Origin: Maritimibacter harenae | Lineage (GTDB): Bacteria; Pseudomonadota; Alphaproteobacteria; Rhodobacterales; Rhodobacteraceae | Direction of reading: 5' to 3' | Assembly (NCBI RefSeq): GCF_009882975.1 | Contig: NZ_WTUX01000019.1 | Span: 648,639-712,638 of the forward strand | DNA length: 64,000 nucleotides | Shown here: one piece after another, positions 1 to 10,004 of the stretch | How positions within the stretch are numbered: position 1 is the first letter of the stretch | Layout: the number at the start of each line of letters is the position of its first letter | Made by a program: the position numbers and the translations under genes | The notes under the pieces: generated by a model | The model's input: the letters and a program-made list of their open reading frames with translations, nothing else | Told to the model about the DNA's origin: nothing | The model's database searches: none

Positions 1-366
1 TACTATTCCTATCGCTGGTATCCGCACGACGCCTTCATGGGCCTGCCCGAGCGTGCGCTCTATCCGGACACCGTGCTGATGGCGCATGAACTGGTGCATG
101 TCTGGCAATGGCAGAACCGGGACCGCACGAATTACTCGCCGCTGGCCGCGGGAAATGAGAGCATCGAATCGCGTGATCCCTATTGGTGGGAATCGGAGGG
201 CGCGCAGGAGTTCCTGTCCTTCGGCTACGAACAGCAGGCGGCAATCGTCGAGGATTTCGTCTGCTACGCGCTCTTCGATCCCGAGGACCCCAAGCTGGAC
301 GAGCTGGCCGACATCCTGCGCCCCGTTCTCCCGGTCGACAATTTCCTGAAACGCAGCGCCCGCTAG
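1..366 (+). CDS. C-terminal part of a zincin-like HExxH protein (5' end outside window)
   Basis: An open frame runs into the left edge of the window and ends with TAG at 364-366. The visible 121 residues contain AHELVHVWQW, whose HELVH (bases 85-99) fits the HExxH zinc-binding signature of zincin metallopeptidases. It is followed by a Glu-rich stretch (WWESEGAQEF) that could supply a third zinc ligand. Similar short HExxH proteins in proteobacteria are mostly uncharacterised (DUF4157-like). Neither a signal peptide nor the full length can be judged because the N-terminus is missing. The next gene is on the same strand 90 bp downstream. I am confident that this is coding, less so that it is an active protease. 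Confidence 0.7.
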   Translation, partial: YYSYRWYPHDAFMGLPERALYPDTVLMAHELVHVWQWQNRDRTNYSPLAAGNESIESRDPYWWESEGAQEFLSFGYEQQAAIVEDFVCYALFDPEDPKLDELADILRPVLPVDNFLKRSAR

Positions 367-456
367 GTCGTTTTCGCGCCGCAAATCGTCGGGCCAGTGG
401 GACACCGCGCAGTTTGATCAGCCATTGTGTGGCCGGACGGTCAAGGGAGTCGCACG

Positions 457-2958
457 ATGGCGAAACATGTGAAAGCACTGGTTGTCGGTGGCGGTGCGGT
501 CGGCACCTCGATCGCCTATCACCTGGCGAAGGCGGGATGGTCGGATGTCGTCCTGCTGGAACGCGACGAGCTGACCTCGGGGTCGACCTGGCACGCGGCC
601 GGCCTTCTGCCGCTCTTCAACATGAGCTACGCGACGAGCCACATCCACGATTACTCGGTGAAGTTCTACAAGACGCTGGAAGAAGAGACCGGGCTCGACG
701 CCGGGTTCTTCGTCGTCGGCAACCTGCGGATGGCGCAGACGCAGGAGCGGATGGACGAGTACGAGCTCTATGCCTCGACCGCCGAGACGGTGGGCGTTCC
801 CTACGAATGGATGACGCCCGCGCAGATCAAGGACCGCTGGCCGCTGGTCCATACCGACGACCTGAAGGGCGCGATCTTCCATCCGACTGATGGCTATATC
901 AACCCGGCCGACGTGACGATGGCGATGGCCAAGGGTGCGCGCCAGCGTGGGGTCGAGATCTTGCGCAAGCGGCAGGTGGACAGCTACGAATGGGCGGGCG
1001 ACCACTGGATCGTCAAGGGCCGCATCATGGGAGAGAAGGGCGGCAACCTGATCGGCACCGAGGAAGAGTTCGAAATCCACGCCGAGCATGTCGTCACCGC
1101 CACCGGCAACCACGCGCAACGCACCGCGCAGCTCCTGGGCATCAAGATGCCGGCGATCCCGGTCGAGCACCAGTTCATCGTGACCGAACCCGACCCGGCA
1201 CTCGTCGAGTACCGCAAGTCCCACGAGCAGCACCCGGTTCTGCGTGATGCGGATGCCAAGTGGTACGTGCGCGAGGAGCGCGGCGGCTGGATCCTCGGAC
1301 CTTACGAGGAAGGGGCGCCCGCGCGCTTCGAGCACGGCGTGCCCGACAGCTTCCGCGCCGACCTGTTCCCGCTCGATCTCGACCGGATCGAGGAAGAATA
1401 CATGTCGATGATCCACCGCATCCCGTCCTCGGAAACCGTGGGTCTGAAGGACGACTACAACGGCCCGATCTGCTACACGCCCGACGGAAACCCGCTCGTC
1501 GGTCCCGCGCCGGGCCTGCGCAACATGTGGCTCGCCGAAGGCTTCTCTTTCGGGATCACGGCCGCCGGCGGCACCGGTTATTACCTCGCCCAGATGATGG
1601 TCGAGGGCGAGGCCGAGATCGACATGGCCAGCCTTGACCCCAAGCGTTACGGCCAGGACTGGATGACGACCGAGTACGGGGCGCGCAAGAACGAGGAAGC
1701 CTATTCCCACGTCTACATCCTGCACCACCCGGACGAAGAGCGCGAAGCCTGCCGTCCGCTGCGCACCGCGCCGGCCTATGACCGGCAGAAGGCGCTCGGC
1801 GCGCAGTTCGGTGTCGTCAACGGCTTCGAGCGTCCGAACTACTACGGCCCCGTCGATGCCCCCGAGGATTTCGACCACGCGTCGCGGTCCTTCCGCCGGG
1901 GCGGCTGGTGGCAATACGCCAGGGACGAGGCCGACGCGGTGCGCACCACCGCGGGTCTCATCGACGCCTCTGCTTTCGCCAAGCACCTCGTGAAGGGGCC
2001 GGGGGCGGCAGCGTTCCTCGACTGGTTCACCACCAACCGGCTGCCGAAGGTCGGGCGCATCAACCTGACCTACGCGCTGACCGATGCGGGCACGACGCGC
2101 ACGGAATACACCATCATCCGCGAGGCCGAGGATCGCTTCATGCTGATCTCGTCGGGCGGTCTGCACGCCTATGACGAGGATTTCCTCATGAAGGCGGTCG
2201 AGGACAAGGAGCCGGAGTTCGGCCGGATCGAGGTGGAGGACTGGACCACCCGCCAGGGCGTCTTCGCGCTGGCCGGCCCGAAGGCCCGCGACATTCTCAA
2301 GGAACTGATCGTCGATGCCGACCCGGAGACCGCGCTGTCGAACAAGCGGTTCCCGTGGCTGTCGATGCGCAAGATCGAGCTCAAGATGTGCCCGGTGAAC
2401 GCCGTGCGCGTCGCCTACACGGGCGAGCTGGGGTGGGAGCTTCATCATCCGATCGAGATGCAGAACTACCTCTGGGACCGCCTGATGGAAGCGGGTGAGA
2501 AGCACGGGATGAAGCTGGTGGGCGCGCGGGCGCAGAACTGGCTCCGGCAGGAGAAGAGCTACCGCGCCTTCGGGACCGAGCTTGGCCGGGATGCCACGCC
2601 GCTCGAGGCGGGGCTCGACCGCTTCGTCGATCTCGACAAGGAGTTCCACGGCAAGGCCGCCATGATCGACACGGGGATCCGGTCGAAATGCGTGACCCTT
2701 CTCATCGACGGGCCGGAGGATGCGGACCCCTGGGGGCGCGAGGCGCTTTACGATGGCGACACCCGCGTCGGGCGCCTCACCTCGGGCGGCTACGCGGTAG
2801 CTTTCGGCAAGTCGATCGGGATGGGCTATGTCCAGCCGGACAAGGCGGAGGTGGGCACCAGGCTCAAGGTCAAGATGCAGAACAGGCTCTGGGACGCGGA
2901 GATCGTCGAGGACAGCCCACACGACCCGACCAACGCGCGCATCCGCCAGGACGGCTGA
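457..2958 (+). CDS. FAD-dependent oxidoreductase with C-terminal GcvT domain, dimethylglycine dehydrogenase type
   Basis: This 833-residue protein has two parts. The N-terminal DAO-type flavin domain starts with the dinucleotide motif GGGAVGTSIAYHL (residues 11-23) and has TSGSTWHAAGL, where His46 matches the histidine that binds FAD covalently in dimethylglycine and sarcosine dehydrogenases. The second half is an aminomethyltransferase (GcvT) domain that in this family passes the released one-carbon unit to tetrahydrofolate. The likely reaction is oxidative N-demethylation of dimethylglycine or a related N-methyl amine. Rhodobacteraceae carry several such paralogs, so the exact substrate is inferred. 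I chose ATG 457 over an upstream GTG at 427 because AAGGGAG lies 7 bases ahead of it. A hairpin follows the gene at 2992-3026. Confidence 0.88.
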   Translation: MAKHVKALVVGGGAVGTSIAYHLAKAGWSDVVLLERDELTSGSTWHAAGLLPLFNMSYATSHIHDYSVKFYKTLEEETGLDAGFFVVGNLRMAQTQERMDEYELYASTAETVGVPYEWMTPAQIKDRWPLVHTDDLKGAIFHPTDGYINPADVTMAMAKGARQRGVEILRKRQVDSYEWAGDHWIVKGRIMGEKGGNLIGTEEEFEIHAEHVVTATGNHAQRTAQLLGIKMPAIPVEHQFIVTEPDPALVEYRKSHEQHPVLRDADAKWYVREERGGWILGPYEEGAPARFEHGVPDSFRADLFPLDLDRIEEEYMSMIHRIPSSETVGLKDDYNGPICYTPDGNPLVGPAPGLRNMWLAEGFSFGITAAGGTGYYLAQMMVEGEAEIDMASLDPKRYGQDWMTTEYGARKNEEAYSHVYILHHPDEEREACRPLRTAPAYDRQKALGAQFGVVNGFERPNYYGPVDAPEDFDHASRSFRRGGWWQYARDEADAVRTTAGLIDASAFAKHLVKGPGAAAFLDWFTTNRLPKVGRINLTYALTDAGTTRTEYTIIREAEDRFMLISSGGLHAYDEDFLMKAVEDKEPEFGRIEVEDWTTRQGVFALAGPKARDILKELIVDADPETALSNKRFPWLSMRKIELKMCPVNAVRVAYTGELGWELHHPIEMQNYLWDRLMEAGEKHGMKLVGARAQNWLRQEKSYRAFGTELGRDATPLEAGLDRFVDLDKEFHGKAAMIDTGIRSKCVTLLIDGPEDADPWGREALYDGDTRVGRLTSGGYAVAFGKSIGMGYVQPDKAEVGTRLKVKMQNRLWDAEIVEDSPHDPTNARIRQDG

Positions 2959-2991
2959 GCGGCCGTTTCCGGCACAATGCAGGGAAACTGA

Positions 2992-3026
2992 AAGGCGGGA
3001 ACACGGAATGCAGGTGTTCCCGCCTT
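2992..3026 (+). terminator. Hairpin terminator-like element after the dimethylglycine dehydrogenase-like gene
   Basis: A perfect 13-bp stem (AAGGCGGGAACAC at 2992-3004 with its complement at 3014-3026) encloses a 9-nt loop, 33 bp after the stop codon. The T tract after it is short, so it may be a weak or Rho-assisted terminator or an RNA-stabilising hairpin. Confidence 0.55.
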
Positions 3027-3113
3027 GAAAGATCGCGATTGTTCAATCGTGGTGCGCACTTGTGTTGCCGGCCGGCCGGGGCGACACTGGCGACGAGCCA
3101 CGGGACAAGGCGC

Positions 3114-3962
3114 ATGACCATCACGCAGGACAGCGGCCTGGGCCGCGACCCGGATACGGAGTACGAAGCCATCGCGCGGTGGCTGGGGGCCATCGAGTTC
3201 GCCTGGGACATCGAACGGGCGCTGGAATTCGCGCTGTTTCGGACCTACGCCGTGCCGTCGATCTCGGGCCTGCTGGCGCGCACCGGCAAGTTCGAAACCG
3301 AGCCGCGCAAGCGCTACGACGACACCGAGCTTCTGCTGTCCGAACCGATGGAGCACGGGCTCGACTCGCCGCGCGGGCGCGAAGCGGTCGACCGCATCAA
3401 CGCGATCCACGGGCGCTTCCGGATTTCGAACGACGATATGCTCTACGTCCTGTCGACCTTCGTGTGCGAACCCGTTCGCTGGTGCGCGCGCCACGGCAAA
3501 CGCCCCTTCACGCCGGAAGAGATCCGCGCCTGGACGAACTATTACCGCGCGCTGGGCGAACGTATGGGGATCGCGGGCAGTCCGCGCGATTACGAGGGGT
3601 TCGACCGGCTGAACCGCGAGTACGAGGAACGCCACTTCCGTTTCGCGCGCTCGAACAAGCGGATCGCCGATGCCTCGCTCGACCTGCTTCTGGGGTTCTA
3701 CCTGCCGCGTCCGTTGTTTCGCCTCGGCCACCCCGTTGCCCTGTCGCTGATGGACGAACCGCTCCTGGCCGCGATGGGGTACGAGCCGCCACGACCCGCG
3801 GTACGCCGGGCCGTGTTGCGGGCCATGAAACTGCGCGCGGCCATCCTGCGCCGCCTGCCGCGCCGCAAAACCCCCCGCCTCATCACCGCCCGCAAGCGCC
3901 CGACCTATCCGGGCGGCTACGTGATCTCTCAACTCGGGAACGGTCCGGCCCGGGCCGATTGA
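3114..3962 (+). CDS. Oxygenase MpaB-like family protein (DUF2236-type)
   Basis: A 282-residue protein resembling the MpaB/Lcp-like oxygenase group. The segment HGRFRISNDDMLYVLSTF followed by EPVRW (around residues 100-125) is the pattern I associate with MpaB-type proteins, which are heme-linked and act on hydrophobic chains such as prenyl tails or rubber-like polymers. The C-terminus is very Arg-rich (MKLRAAILRRLPRRK), which suggests membrane or nucleic-acid contact. ATG 3114 is the first start inside the conserved region. The long open frame upstream of it shows no conservation. The substrate is unknown. The gene ends 25 bp before the tRNA-Ala gene, which is on the opposite strand. Confidence 0.7.
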   Translation: MTITQDSGLGRDPDTEYEAIARWLGAIEFAWDIERALEFALFRTYAVPSISGLLARTGKFETEPRKRYDDTELLLSEPMEHGLDSPRGREAVDRINAIHGRFRISNDDMLYVLSTFVCEPVRWCARHGKRPFTPEEIRAWTNYYRALGERMGIAGSPRDYEGFDRLNREYEERHFRFARSNKRIADASLDLLLGFYLPRPLFRLGHPVALSLMDEPLLAAMGYEPPRPAVRRAVLRAMKLRAAILRRLPRRKTPRLITARKRPTYPGGYVISQLGNGPARAD

Positions 3963-3987
3963 CGGTGTGATGGAAAGGGTGGGAATT

Positions 3988-4063
<76 letters not shown>

Positions 4064-4072
4064 AACGCTGCG

Positions 4073-4102
4073 CTATCTGGCTGTTTCCGGCCTTGGTGTC
4101 AA
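4073..4102 (-). promoter_or_regulatory. Putative promoter of tRNA-Ala
   Basis: On the minus strand a perfect TTGACA (complement at 4097-4102) is followed after 18 bp by AGATAG (complement at 4073-4078), which sits 9 bp before the first tRNA base. It lies between trxC and the tRNA. Confidence 0.55.
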
Positions 4103-4119
4103 GCGGGATTTGCCTGTTT

Positions 4120-4566
4120 TCAGGCGCCGACTTTCGCGTGCGAGCGCACGAAGTCCTCGATGGATTTCGCGGGCATCGCGCCGGCCTGGCGGGCCACTTC
4201 GCGTCCGTTCTGGTAAAGGATCAGCGCCGGGATGCCGCGGATGTTGTTCTTCATCGAGACGTTCGGGAAATCCTCGGTGTTGATCTTGGCGAGCCGGGCG
4301 TTCGGGGCGAGCGCTTTCGCCGCCTTCTGGAATTCCGGCGCCATCATCCGGCAGGGGCCGCACCAGGGCGCCCAGAAATCCACGAGAAGCGGCAGGCCGT
4401 CCGACTTCGATGCCTTCGCGAGCGTCTGCGGATCGAGTTCGCGCACCTTGCCGTCGGTCAGCTTGGCCCCGCAGGTGCCGCACTTCGGACCCGCGCCCAG
4501 CTTGTCTTCCGGTGCGCGGTTGAGGCTGCCGCAGTCGAGGCAGGTGAGTTTCACGAATTTGCTCAT
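4120..4566 (-). CDS. trxC: Thioredoxin 2 (zinc-finger thioredoxin)
   Basis: A 148-residue cytoplasmic disulfide reductase of the TrxC type. An N-terminal zinc finger is formed by CLDC (Cys9, Cys12) and CGTC (Cys29, Cys32). The thioredoxin fold follows, with active site WCGPC (Cys69, Cys72) and the cis-proline segment GIPALILY. The length matches E. coli Trx2 (about 139 aa). A longer open frame extends upstream to 4626, but the conserved protein begins at MSKFVKLTC. In known bacteria trxC is often induced by oxidative stress. No OxyR site could be recognised here by eye. Confidence 0.93.
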   Translation of the reverse strand: MSKFVKLTCLDCGSLNRAPEDKLGAGPKCGTCGAKLTDGKVRELDPQTLAKASKSDGLPLLVDFWAPWCGPCRMMAPEFQKAAKALAPNARLAKINTEDFPNVSMKNNIRGIPALILYQNGREVARQAGAMPAKSIEDFVRSHAKVGA

Positions 4567-4643
4567 CGGAGGCGTCCCTTTGCATTCATTTGTATGAATA
4601 TGTATATCGCTCGCACCGGGTTTCAAGCGTGAAAGGCGCCGGA

Positions 4644-4826
4644 ATGAGAAAATGGACCGAGGTGCCGGGCGACGAGCAGCTTCGCCTGCGCGAGGCGTAC
4701 CAGCGCGAGCTCGACCGGGCCCCCGCGACCTGTAGCCTGGACGAGAAGGTCACGCGCTTCGCCGCCTGGCTGGCGGCGCGCGATATCGCCTTCTCGGCAG
4801 AGGACATTTCCCGTAGAACGCGGTGA
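4644..4826 (+). CDS. Small conserved-type protein of unknown function (60 aa)
   Basis: ATG 4644 opens a 60-residue frame (MRKWTEVPGDEQLRLREAYQ...) rich in Arg and Glu. It has no signal peptide and is predicted to be mostly helical. Its TGA overlaps the GTG start of the following flavoprotein gene (GTGA at 4823-4826), a typical translational coupling. I do not recognise a family. The overlap and the shared strand argue that it is a real gene co-expressed with the reductase. Confidence 0.6.
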   Translation: MRKWTEVPGDEQLRLREAYQRELDRAPATCSLDEKVTRFAAWLAARDIAFSAEDISRRTR

Positions 4827-6040
4827 GCCGAGACAACGGGGCGCAGATGGGCGATCCGAACAGCTATGACGTGATCGTGCTGGGGGCCGGCCCGGCCGGG
4901 ACCTCTGCCGCGATACGCGCGCGCCGGGCGGGGCTGTCGGTGCTCGTCATCGACAAGGCGACCTTTCCCCGTCCCAAGCTCTGCGGGGCCGGCATCACGC
5001 CACGCAGCCAGCAGGCGCTGCGCGATATCTTCGATGCCGAGATGCCGGCCGGGATCACGCTCAGCTCCACGAAGATGGGTTTTCGCTGGGACGGCGAACA
5101 CCTGGCCGATTTCGATCAGCCCTACCCGTTCAAGTACACTTTCCGCGAGGATTTCGATCACTGGCTCGTCGATCTCGCGCGTTCTGCCGGCGCAGAGATC
5201 CGCGAAGGCACGCGCGTGGCGGAGATCCGGGACAGGGAGAACCGGCTGCGGCTCGACGGCGGTGAAGCGGTCGGCTTCAAGGTCTTGATCGGCGCGGACG
5301 GGGTGGCAAGCCCGGTGGCGCGGCACCTTTTCGGCAAGGCGTTCGACACCGACACGATCGGCTTCGCCTACGAGGCCGAGGTGCCGGCCACCAATGCAGA
5401 CGACACGCGGATGTCCATCGACTTCGGGATCGTGCGCTGGGGCTACGGCTGGAACTTCCCCAAGGCGACGAGCCAGACCATCGGGGTGGTATCGATCCGG
5501 GGTCTCGACCAGGACCTGCGCGCGCGGATGGAGCGCTACCTCGCGCACGAGGGGGTGGACCCGGCCAGCGTGAAGATCAAGGGCGCGCATATTCCCTTCG
5601 GCGACTTCAAGGAAAAGCCGGGGCGCGGCAACATCCTGCTTGCGGGCGATGCGGCAGGGTTCGTCGACGCGATCACCGGGGAAGGGATCGCGCTGGCGAT
5701 GGAAAGCGGCGCGCATGCCGCCGATGCTGCCGCGCAGGTGATCGGGGAGGGGCGGCCGGAGCGCGCCGACCGGGCCTATTTCCCGCGGGTGAAACCGATT
5801 CAGGCGGACCTTGCCAACGTGCGCCGCCTGCGCGTCATCGCCTACGGGTCGCGCACGCGGGCGATGTTCAAGGAAAAGCTCGCGACCTCCACCCGCCTGC
5901 GTGACGCGTTGTTCGAGGTGGTGAGCGGCAAGGCCACCTATGCCGAGATCGAACGGCGCATGGCGCGGCACGCGATGGTGCGCATGGCCACGAAGCTCTC
6001 GAGCTGGCCCACTCTGTTCAAACGCTCCGCGGGGCGCTGA
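4823..6040 (+). CDS. Geranylgeranyl-reductase-family FAD-dependent oxidoreductase
   Basis: A 405-residue flavoprotein. The N-terminal Rossmann motif VLGAGPAGTSAAIRARRAG and the segment FPRPKLCGAGITPRS match the geranylgeranyl reductase / digeranylgeranylglycerophospholipid reductase group, and GDAAGFVDAITGEGI is the second FAD-contact motif. Members hydrogenate isoprenoid double bonds in chlorophyll phytyl chains, quinones or lipids. No photosynthesis genes are seen in this window, so the substrate is open. Two starts are possible: GTG 4823, coupled to the preceding gene, and ATG 4847. The conserved domain begins just after 4847. The gene converges with the methyltransferase 3 bp away. Confidence 0.85.
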   Translation: MSRDNGAQMGDPNSYDVIVLGAGPAGTSAAIRARRAGLSVLVIDKATFPRPKLCGAGITPRSQQALRDIFDAEMPAGITLSSTKMGFRWDGEHLADFDQPYPFKYTFREDFDHWLVDLARSAGAEIREGTRVAEIRDRENRLRLDGGEAVGFKVLIGADGVASPVARHLFGKAFDTDTIGFAYEAEVPATNADDTRMSIDFGIVRWGYGWNFPKATSQTIGVVSIRGLDQDLRARMERYLAHEGVDPASVKIKGAHIPFGDFKEKPGRGNILLAGDAAGFVDAITGEGIALAMESGAHAADAAAQVIGEGRPERADRAYFPRVKPIQADLANVRRLRVIAYGSRTRAMFKEKLATSTRLRDALFEVVSGKATYAEIERRMARHAMVRMATKLSSWPTLFKRSAGR

Positions 6041-6043
6041 GCG

Positions 6044-7045
6044 TCACTCCGGCTTGCGCGCCGTCACCAGCAGGTACTTGACGATCCCCTTGCGGACATC
6101 GGGCTCCTTCGCGCTTCCGAAGAGCGCGAAGATCGACAAGAGGCCCGAGACGGAATTGCGGGCGAGGTATTTCGGCACGAAGCGCATCATCAGCCGGTAT
6201 TTCCACCGAGTGGTGTAGAGCACCCCCATCCGGGCGATCCGGCGCACCGTGCCCAGCGTCTGCTGCGACAGGTCCTCGGTCGTGATGTCGACGAAACCGG
6301 CGCGCACGAGCGCCGCCTCCCATTCGCCCTCGGAGAAGAAGTCGTTGGTGACCGCCATGCAGAGCTCGTTCAGGACATGCGCGGTCTGCAGATCCCTGGG
6401 GTAGTCGTCCCAGTCCGCCTTTCGGATCCCGTCATGCATCATGAAATGCCCGCCGGGGACGAGGTGGTCGAAGAGATGGCCCGCGATACTGTCGATCTCG
6501 TCCCGGTCCGCGTAGCACAGCGTTTCGACCGCGAAGATGATGTCGAACTGTCCGGCGTCCTGCGGGAACGCGGTGAAGCTGCCCTGCGCCGCGTGGAAGT
6601 TGGAGAGCCCCGCCTCGGCCGCGCGGGCGTTGGCGCGGTCCGCGTGGTCCTGCATCAGGTCGAGGCCCATGACCTCCACCCCCGGCAGCTCCTGCGCCAC
6701 GTGGCGCGCATTGAACGCCTGTCCGCAGCCGATTTCGAGGATGCGCTTCGCCCCGGTCCGGCGCGCCAGCGCGATCACCGCGCGGGCCTGCGCGTAGAGC
6801 CCGTCGTGGTCGTAATCCTCGCCCTCGCAAAGCGCGTAATGCATCGAGGCGTCGCGGTGGTAGTGCTCGTAGCCCTTGCGCGACTGCTTGTAATACGCGG
6901 CCACGAGCCGGTCGCGCGGTGCCGTCAGATCGCGCATGAGCGTGTCGATTCCGAAGCGCCGGTCGACGAGGTCGAGCGCCTCCGACAGGTCGTAATCCCT
7001 GATGGACGGCTCCATCTTGCCCGTGAAACGGTTTCGTTCCGGCAT
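6044..7045 (-). CDS. Class I SAM-dependent methyltransferase
   Basis: A 333-residue protein with methyltransferase motif I ILEIGCGQAFN, motif II VMGLDLM and post-I region FDIIFAVETLCYA, typical of the small-molecule class I enzymes (UbiE / sterol methyltransferase-like). The N-terminal about 90 residues (YYKQSRKGYEHYHRDASMHY) are not part of the core fold and resemble the lid of C-methyltransferases. The C-terminus is basic and hydrophobic, suggesting membrane-associated substrates. The start at 7045 has GGGGAAAGGG ahead of it. The frame stays open to 7183, but that part is unconserved low-complexity. It faces the geranylgeranyl-reductase-like gene. A joint lipid or quinone modification role is only inference. 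Confidence 0.8.
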   Translation of the reverse strand: MPERNRFTGKMEPSIRDYDLSEALDLVDRRFGIDTLMRDLTAPRDRLVAAYYKQSRKGYEHYHRDASMHYALCEGEDYDHDGLYAQARAVIALARRTGAKRILEIGCGQAFNARHVAQELPGVEVMGLDLMQDHADRANARAAEAGLSNFHAAQGSFTAFPQDAGQFDIIFAVETLCYADRDEIDSIAGHLFDHLVPGGHFMMHDGIRKADWDDYPRDLQTAHVLNELCMAVTNDFFSEGEWEAALVRAGFVDITTEDLSQQTLGTVRRIARMGVLYTTRWKYRLMMRFVPKYLARNSVSGLLSIFALFGSAKEPDVRKGIVKYLLVTARKPE

Positions 7046-7118
7046 CCCTTTCCCCGGCCCCTTGATCCCGAAGACCGGGATAGCAACGGGGGCCGGGTTT
7101 TGCCAGTTCGCGAAAGGA

Positions 7119-9965
7119 TTACTCGGCCGCCTCCGCGTACTCTTCGAGCGGCGGGCAGATGCAGACCAGGTTGCGGTCGCCATAGGCGTTGTCGACCCGG
7201 TTCACCGGGGGCCAGTACTTGTCGACCCGGAAGGCACCCGGCGGAAAGCAGCCCTGTTCACGCGAATAGGGGCGGTCCCAGTCACCCACGAGGTCCTCGA
7301 CCGTGTGCGGCGCGTGCTTGAGCGGGTTGGCCTCGCGGTCGGCGGTGCCCTCCTCGATCGCCCGGATCTCGTCCCGGATGGCGAGCATGGCGTCGCAGAA
7401 GCGGTCGAGTTCGGCCTTGGTCTCGGATTCCGTGGGTTCGACCATCAGCGTGCCTGCGACCGGCCAACTCATCGTGGGGGCGTGGAAGCCGCAATCGACC
7501 AGCCGCTTGGCGATGTCGTCCACGCTGACGCCGGCGCTGTCGGCGAAGGGGCGGGTGTCGATGATGCACTCGTGTGCGACCTGGCCCGTGGGCCCCTTGT
7601 AGAGCACGTCGTAGGCGCCTTTCAGGCGCGCGGCGATGTAGTTGGCGTTCAGGATCGCAACCCGCGTCGCCTGCGTCAGCCCGGCGCCGCCCATCATCAG
7701 CACGTAGGCCCAGGAAATCGCGAGGATCGACGCCGACCCGTAGGGCGCGGCGCTCACCGCGCCGGTCGCGCCCGTGAACGGATCGGGCGGCAGGTGCGCG
7801 GCGAGGTGCGCCTTGACCCCGATCGGTCCCATGCCCGGGCCGCCGCCGCCGTGCGGAATGGCGAAGGTCTTGTGCAGGTTGAGGTGGCTCACGTCGCCCC
7901 CCAGCTCGCCCAGTTTCACGAGCCCGACGAGCGCGTTGAGGTTGGCCCCGTCGATGTAGACCTGCCCGCCGTTGTCGTGCGTGATCCGGCAGACCTCGCG
8001 CACGGTCTCCTCGAAGACCCCGTGCGTGGAGGGGTAGGTGATCATCGTGGCCGCCAGCCGGTCGCCGGCCTTCGCGGCCTTCTCGCGGAAATCGTCGCGG
8101 TCGATGTCGCCGTTCTCGGCCGACTTCACCACCACCACGTCCATGCCCACCATGTGGGCCGAGGCGGGGTTGGTGCCGTGGGCGGACATCGGGATGAGGC
8201 AGACGTTGCGCTCCGACTGCCCGTTCGCCGCGTGATAGGCGGCGATGGTCAGAAGCCCCGCGTATTCGCCCTGCGCGCCGGAGTTGGGCTGCATCGACAT
8301 CGCGTCATAACCGGTGATGGTGCAGAGCTTGTCGGACAGGTCGCGGATCATTTCGGCATAACCCTGCGCCTGGTCGGGGGGGCAGAGCGGGTGGAGCATG
8401 GCCAGCTCGCGCCAGCTGATCGGCGTCATCTCTGCCGCCGCGTTGAGCTTCATCGTGCACGAACCCAGCGGTATCATCGCGCGGTCGAGCGCCAGGTCGC
8501 GGTCGGCCAGGCGCCGCATGTAGCGCATCATCTCGGTCTCGGCCCGGTTCATGTGAAAGACCGGGTGGGTGAGATAGTCGCTTTCGCGCAGCATCGGATC
8601 GGGAAGGCGATAGTCGGTGTCGGACGGGTCGTCCTTCGCCTCGATCCCGAAGGCGCGCCAGACGGCCTCGATGATGGGCGACCTGATCGCCTCGTCCATC
8701 GTGATCGCCACCCGGGTCTTGCCGACGGCACGCAGGTTCACGCCCTCGCGCCGGGCGGCGGTGATCACGCCCTTCTGCAAGAGCCCGACCTCGACGGTGA
8801 AGGTATCGAAGAAGGCGTCCGGACCGATCTCGAACCCGGCGGCTTCAAGCCCCTTGGCACAGCGCAGCGCCTTGCGGTGCACGTCCTGCGCGATGGCCTT
8901 CAGCCCCTCGGGGCCGTGGAAGACCGCATAGAAGCTCGCGATCACCGCCAACAGCGCCTGCGCGGTGCACACGTTCGATGTCGCCTTTTCGCGCCGGATG
9001 TGCTGTTCGCGGGTCTGGAGCGCGAGCCGGTAGGCCTTGTTGCCGCGCGCGTCGATCGAGACGCCGACGATCCGCCCCGGCATCGCGCGCTTGTAGGCGT
9101 CCTTGGAGGCCATGTAGGCCGCGTGGGGCCCGCCGTACCCCATCGGCACGCCGAAGCGCTGGGTGGAGCCGACCGCGATGTCGGCGCCCATCGCCCCGGG
9201 CTCTTTCAGCACGGTCAGGGCAAGCGGGTCGGCCGCGACGATCCCGATCGCCTTCGCCTCGTGCAGCGACGCGATGACGCCGGTGAAATCGCGCACCACG
9301 CCGTTGGTGCCGGGATACTGGAAGATCGCGCCGAAGACTGCCTCGGGGTCGACCGTGTCGGGGTCGCCCACGATCACCTCGATCCCAAGGGGCGCGGCCC
9401 GCGTCTTCATCACCGCGATGTTCTGCGGGTGGCAGTTCTCGTCGACGAAGAAGCCCGTGGCCTTCGACTTGGACACGCGCTGGGCCATCGTCATCGCCTC
9501 GGCGCAGGCGGTCGCCTCGTCGAGGAGCGAGGCGTTGGCGATCTCGAGCCCGGTGAGGTCCGACACCATCGTCTGGTAGTTCAGCAGGGCCTCGAGCCGG
9601 CCCTGGCTGATCTCCGGCTGGTAGGGCGTATAGGCCGTGTACCAGGCGGGGTTCTCCAGGATGTTGCGCTGGATCGCGGGCGGCGTGACCGTCCCGTGGT
9701 AGCCCTGGCCCAGGAGCGAGGTCAGCACCACGTTCTTCTCCGCGGTGACCCGCATCCGGTGCAGCATCTCGCGTTCGCTCAGCGCCGCGCCGAAATCGAG
9801 CGGGTCGGCCTGTCGGAGACTCGCGGGGATGGTCCGGTCGATCAGCGCCTCGAGGCTGTCCGCGCCGATCACCGCGAGCATCTCGTCCATCTCGCTGGGC
9901 GAGGGGCCGATGTGGCGGCGGTTGGCGAAGTCGTAGGGGTCATACCCGGTCGGGGTGAACGTCAT
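7119..9965 (-). CDS. gcvP: Glycine dehydrogenase (decarboxylating), P protein of the glycine cleavage system
   Basis: A 948-residue single-chain P protein, the fused form found in most proteobacteria. It decarboxylates glycine with PLP and transfers the aminomethyl group to lipoyl-GcvH. The PLP-lysine motif is present as [14 protein letters not shown] in the C-terminal half, and [15 protein letters not shown] opens the N-terminal half. ATG 9965 was chosen over ATG 9980 because GGAGGA stands 8 bases ahead of it. It is the last gene of gcvT-gcvH-gcvP, with 39 bp to gcvH, and is expected to be controlled by the upstream glycine riboswitch. Confidence 0.97.
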   Translation of the reverse strand: MTFTPTGYDPYDFANRRHIGPSPSEMDEMLAVIGADSLEALIDRTIPASLRQADPLDFGAALSEREMLHRMRVTAEKNVVLTSLLGQGYHGTVTPPAIQRNILENPAWYTAYTPYQPEISQGRLEALLNYQTMVSDLTGLEIANASLLDEATACAEAMTMAQRVSKSKATGFFVDENCHPQNIAVMKTRAAPLGIEVIVGDPDTVDPEAVFGAIFQYPGTNGVVRDFTGVIASLHEAKAIGIVAADPLALTVLKEPGAMGADIAVGSTQRFGVPMGYGGPHAAYMASKDAYKRAMPGRIVGVSIDARGNKAYRLALQTREQHIRREKATSNVCTAQALLAVIASFYAVFHGPEGLKAIAQDVHRKALRCAKGLEAAGFEIGPDAFFDTFTVEVGLLQKGVITAARREGVNLRAVGKTRVAITMDEAIRSPIIEAVWRAFGIEAKDDPSDTDYRLPDPMLRESDYLTHPVFHMNRAETEMMRYMRRLADRDLALDRAMIPLGSCTMKLNAAAEMTPISWRELAMLHPLCPPDQAQGYAEMIRDLSDKLCTITGYDAMSMQPNSGAQGEYAGLLTIAAYHAANGQSERNVCLIPMSAHGTNPASAHMVGMDVVVVKSAENGDIDRDDFREKAAKAGDRLAATMITYPSTHGVFEETVREVCRITHDNGGQVYIDGANLNALVGLVKLGELGGDVSHLNLHKTFAIPHGGGGPGMGPIGVKAHLAAHLPPDPFTGATGAVSAAPYGSASILAISWAYVLMMGGAGLTQATRVAILNANYIAARLKGAYDVLYKGPTGQVAHECIIDTRPFADSAGVSVDDIAKRLVDCGFHAPTMSWPVAGTLMVEPTESETKAELDRFCDAMLAIRDEIRAIEEGTADREANPLKHAPHTVEDLVGDWDRPYSREQGCFPPGAFRVDKYWPPVNRVDNAYGDRNLVCICPPLEEYAEAAE

Positions 9966-10004
9966 GTGGCTGTCCTCCATCGCGGGGCCGTCCGGCCCCC
10001 GCGG

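Noticed and set aside
418..2922. Minus-strand open frame of 834 codons opposite the dimethylglycine dehydrogenase-like gene
   Set aside because: It is a high-GC shadow frame, with His/Arg/Val-rich sequence without any family motif, while the plus strand has clear FAD and GcvT motifs.
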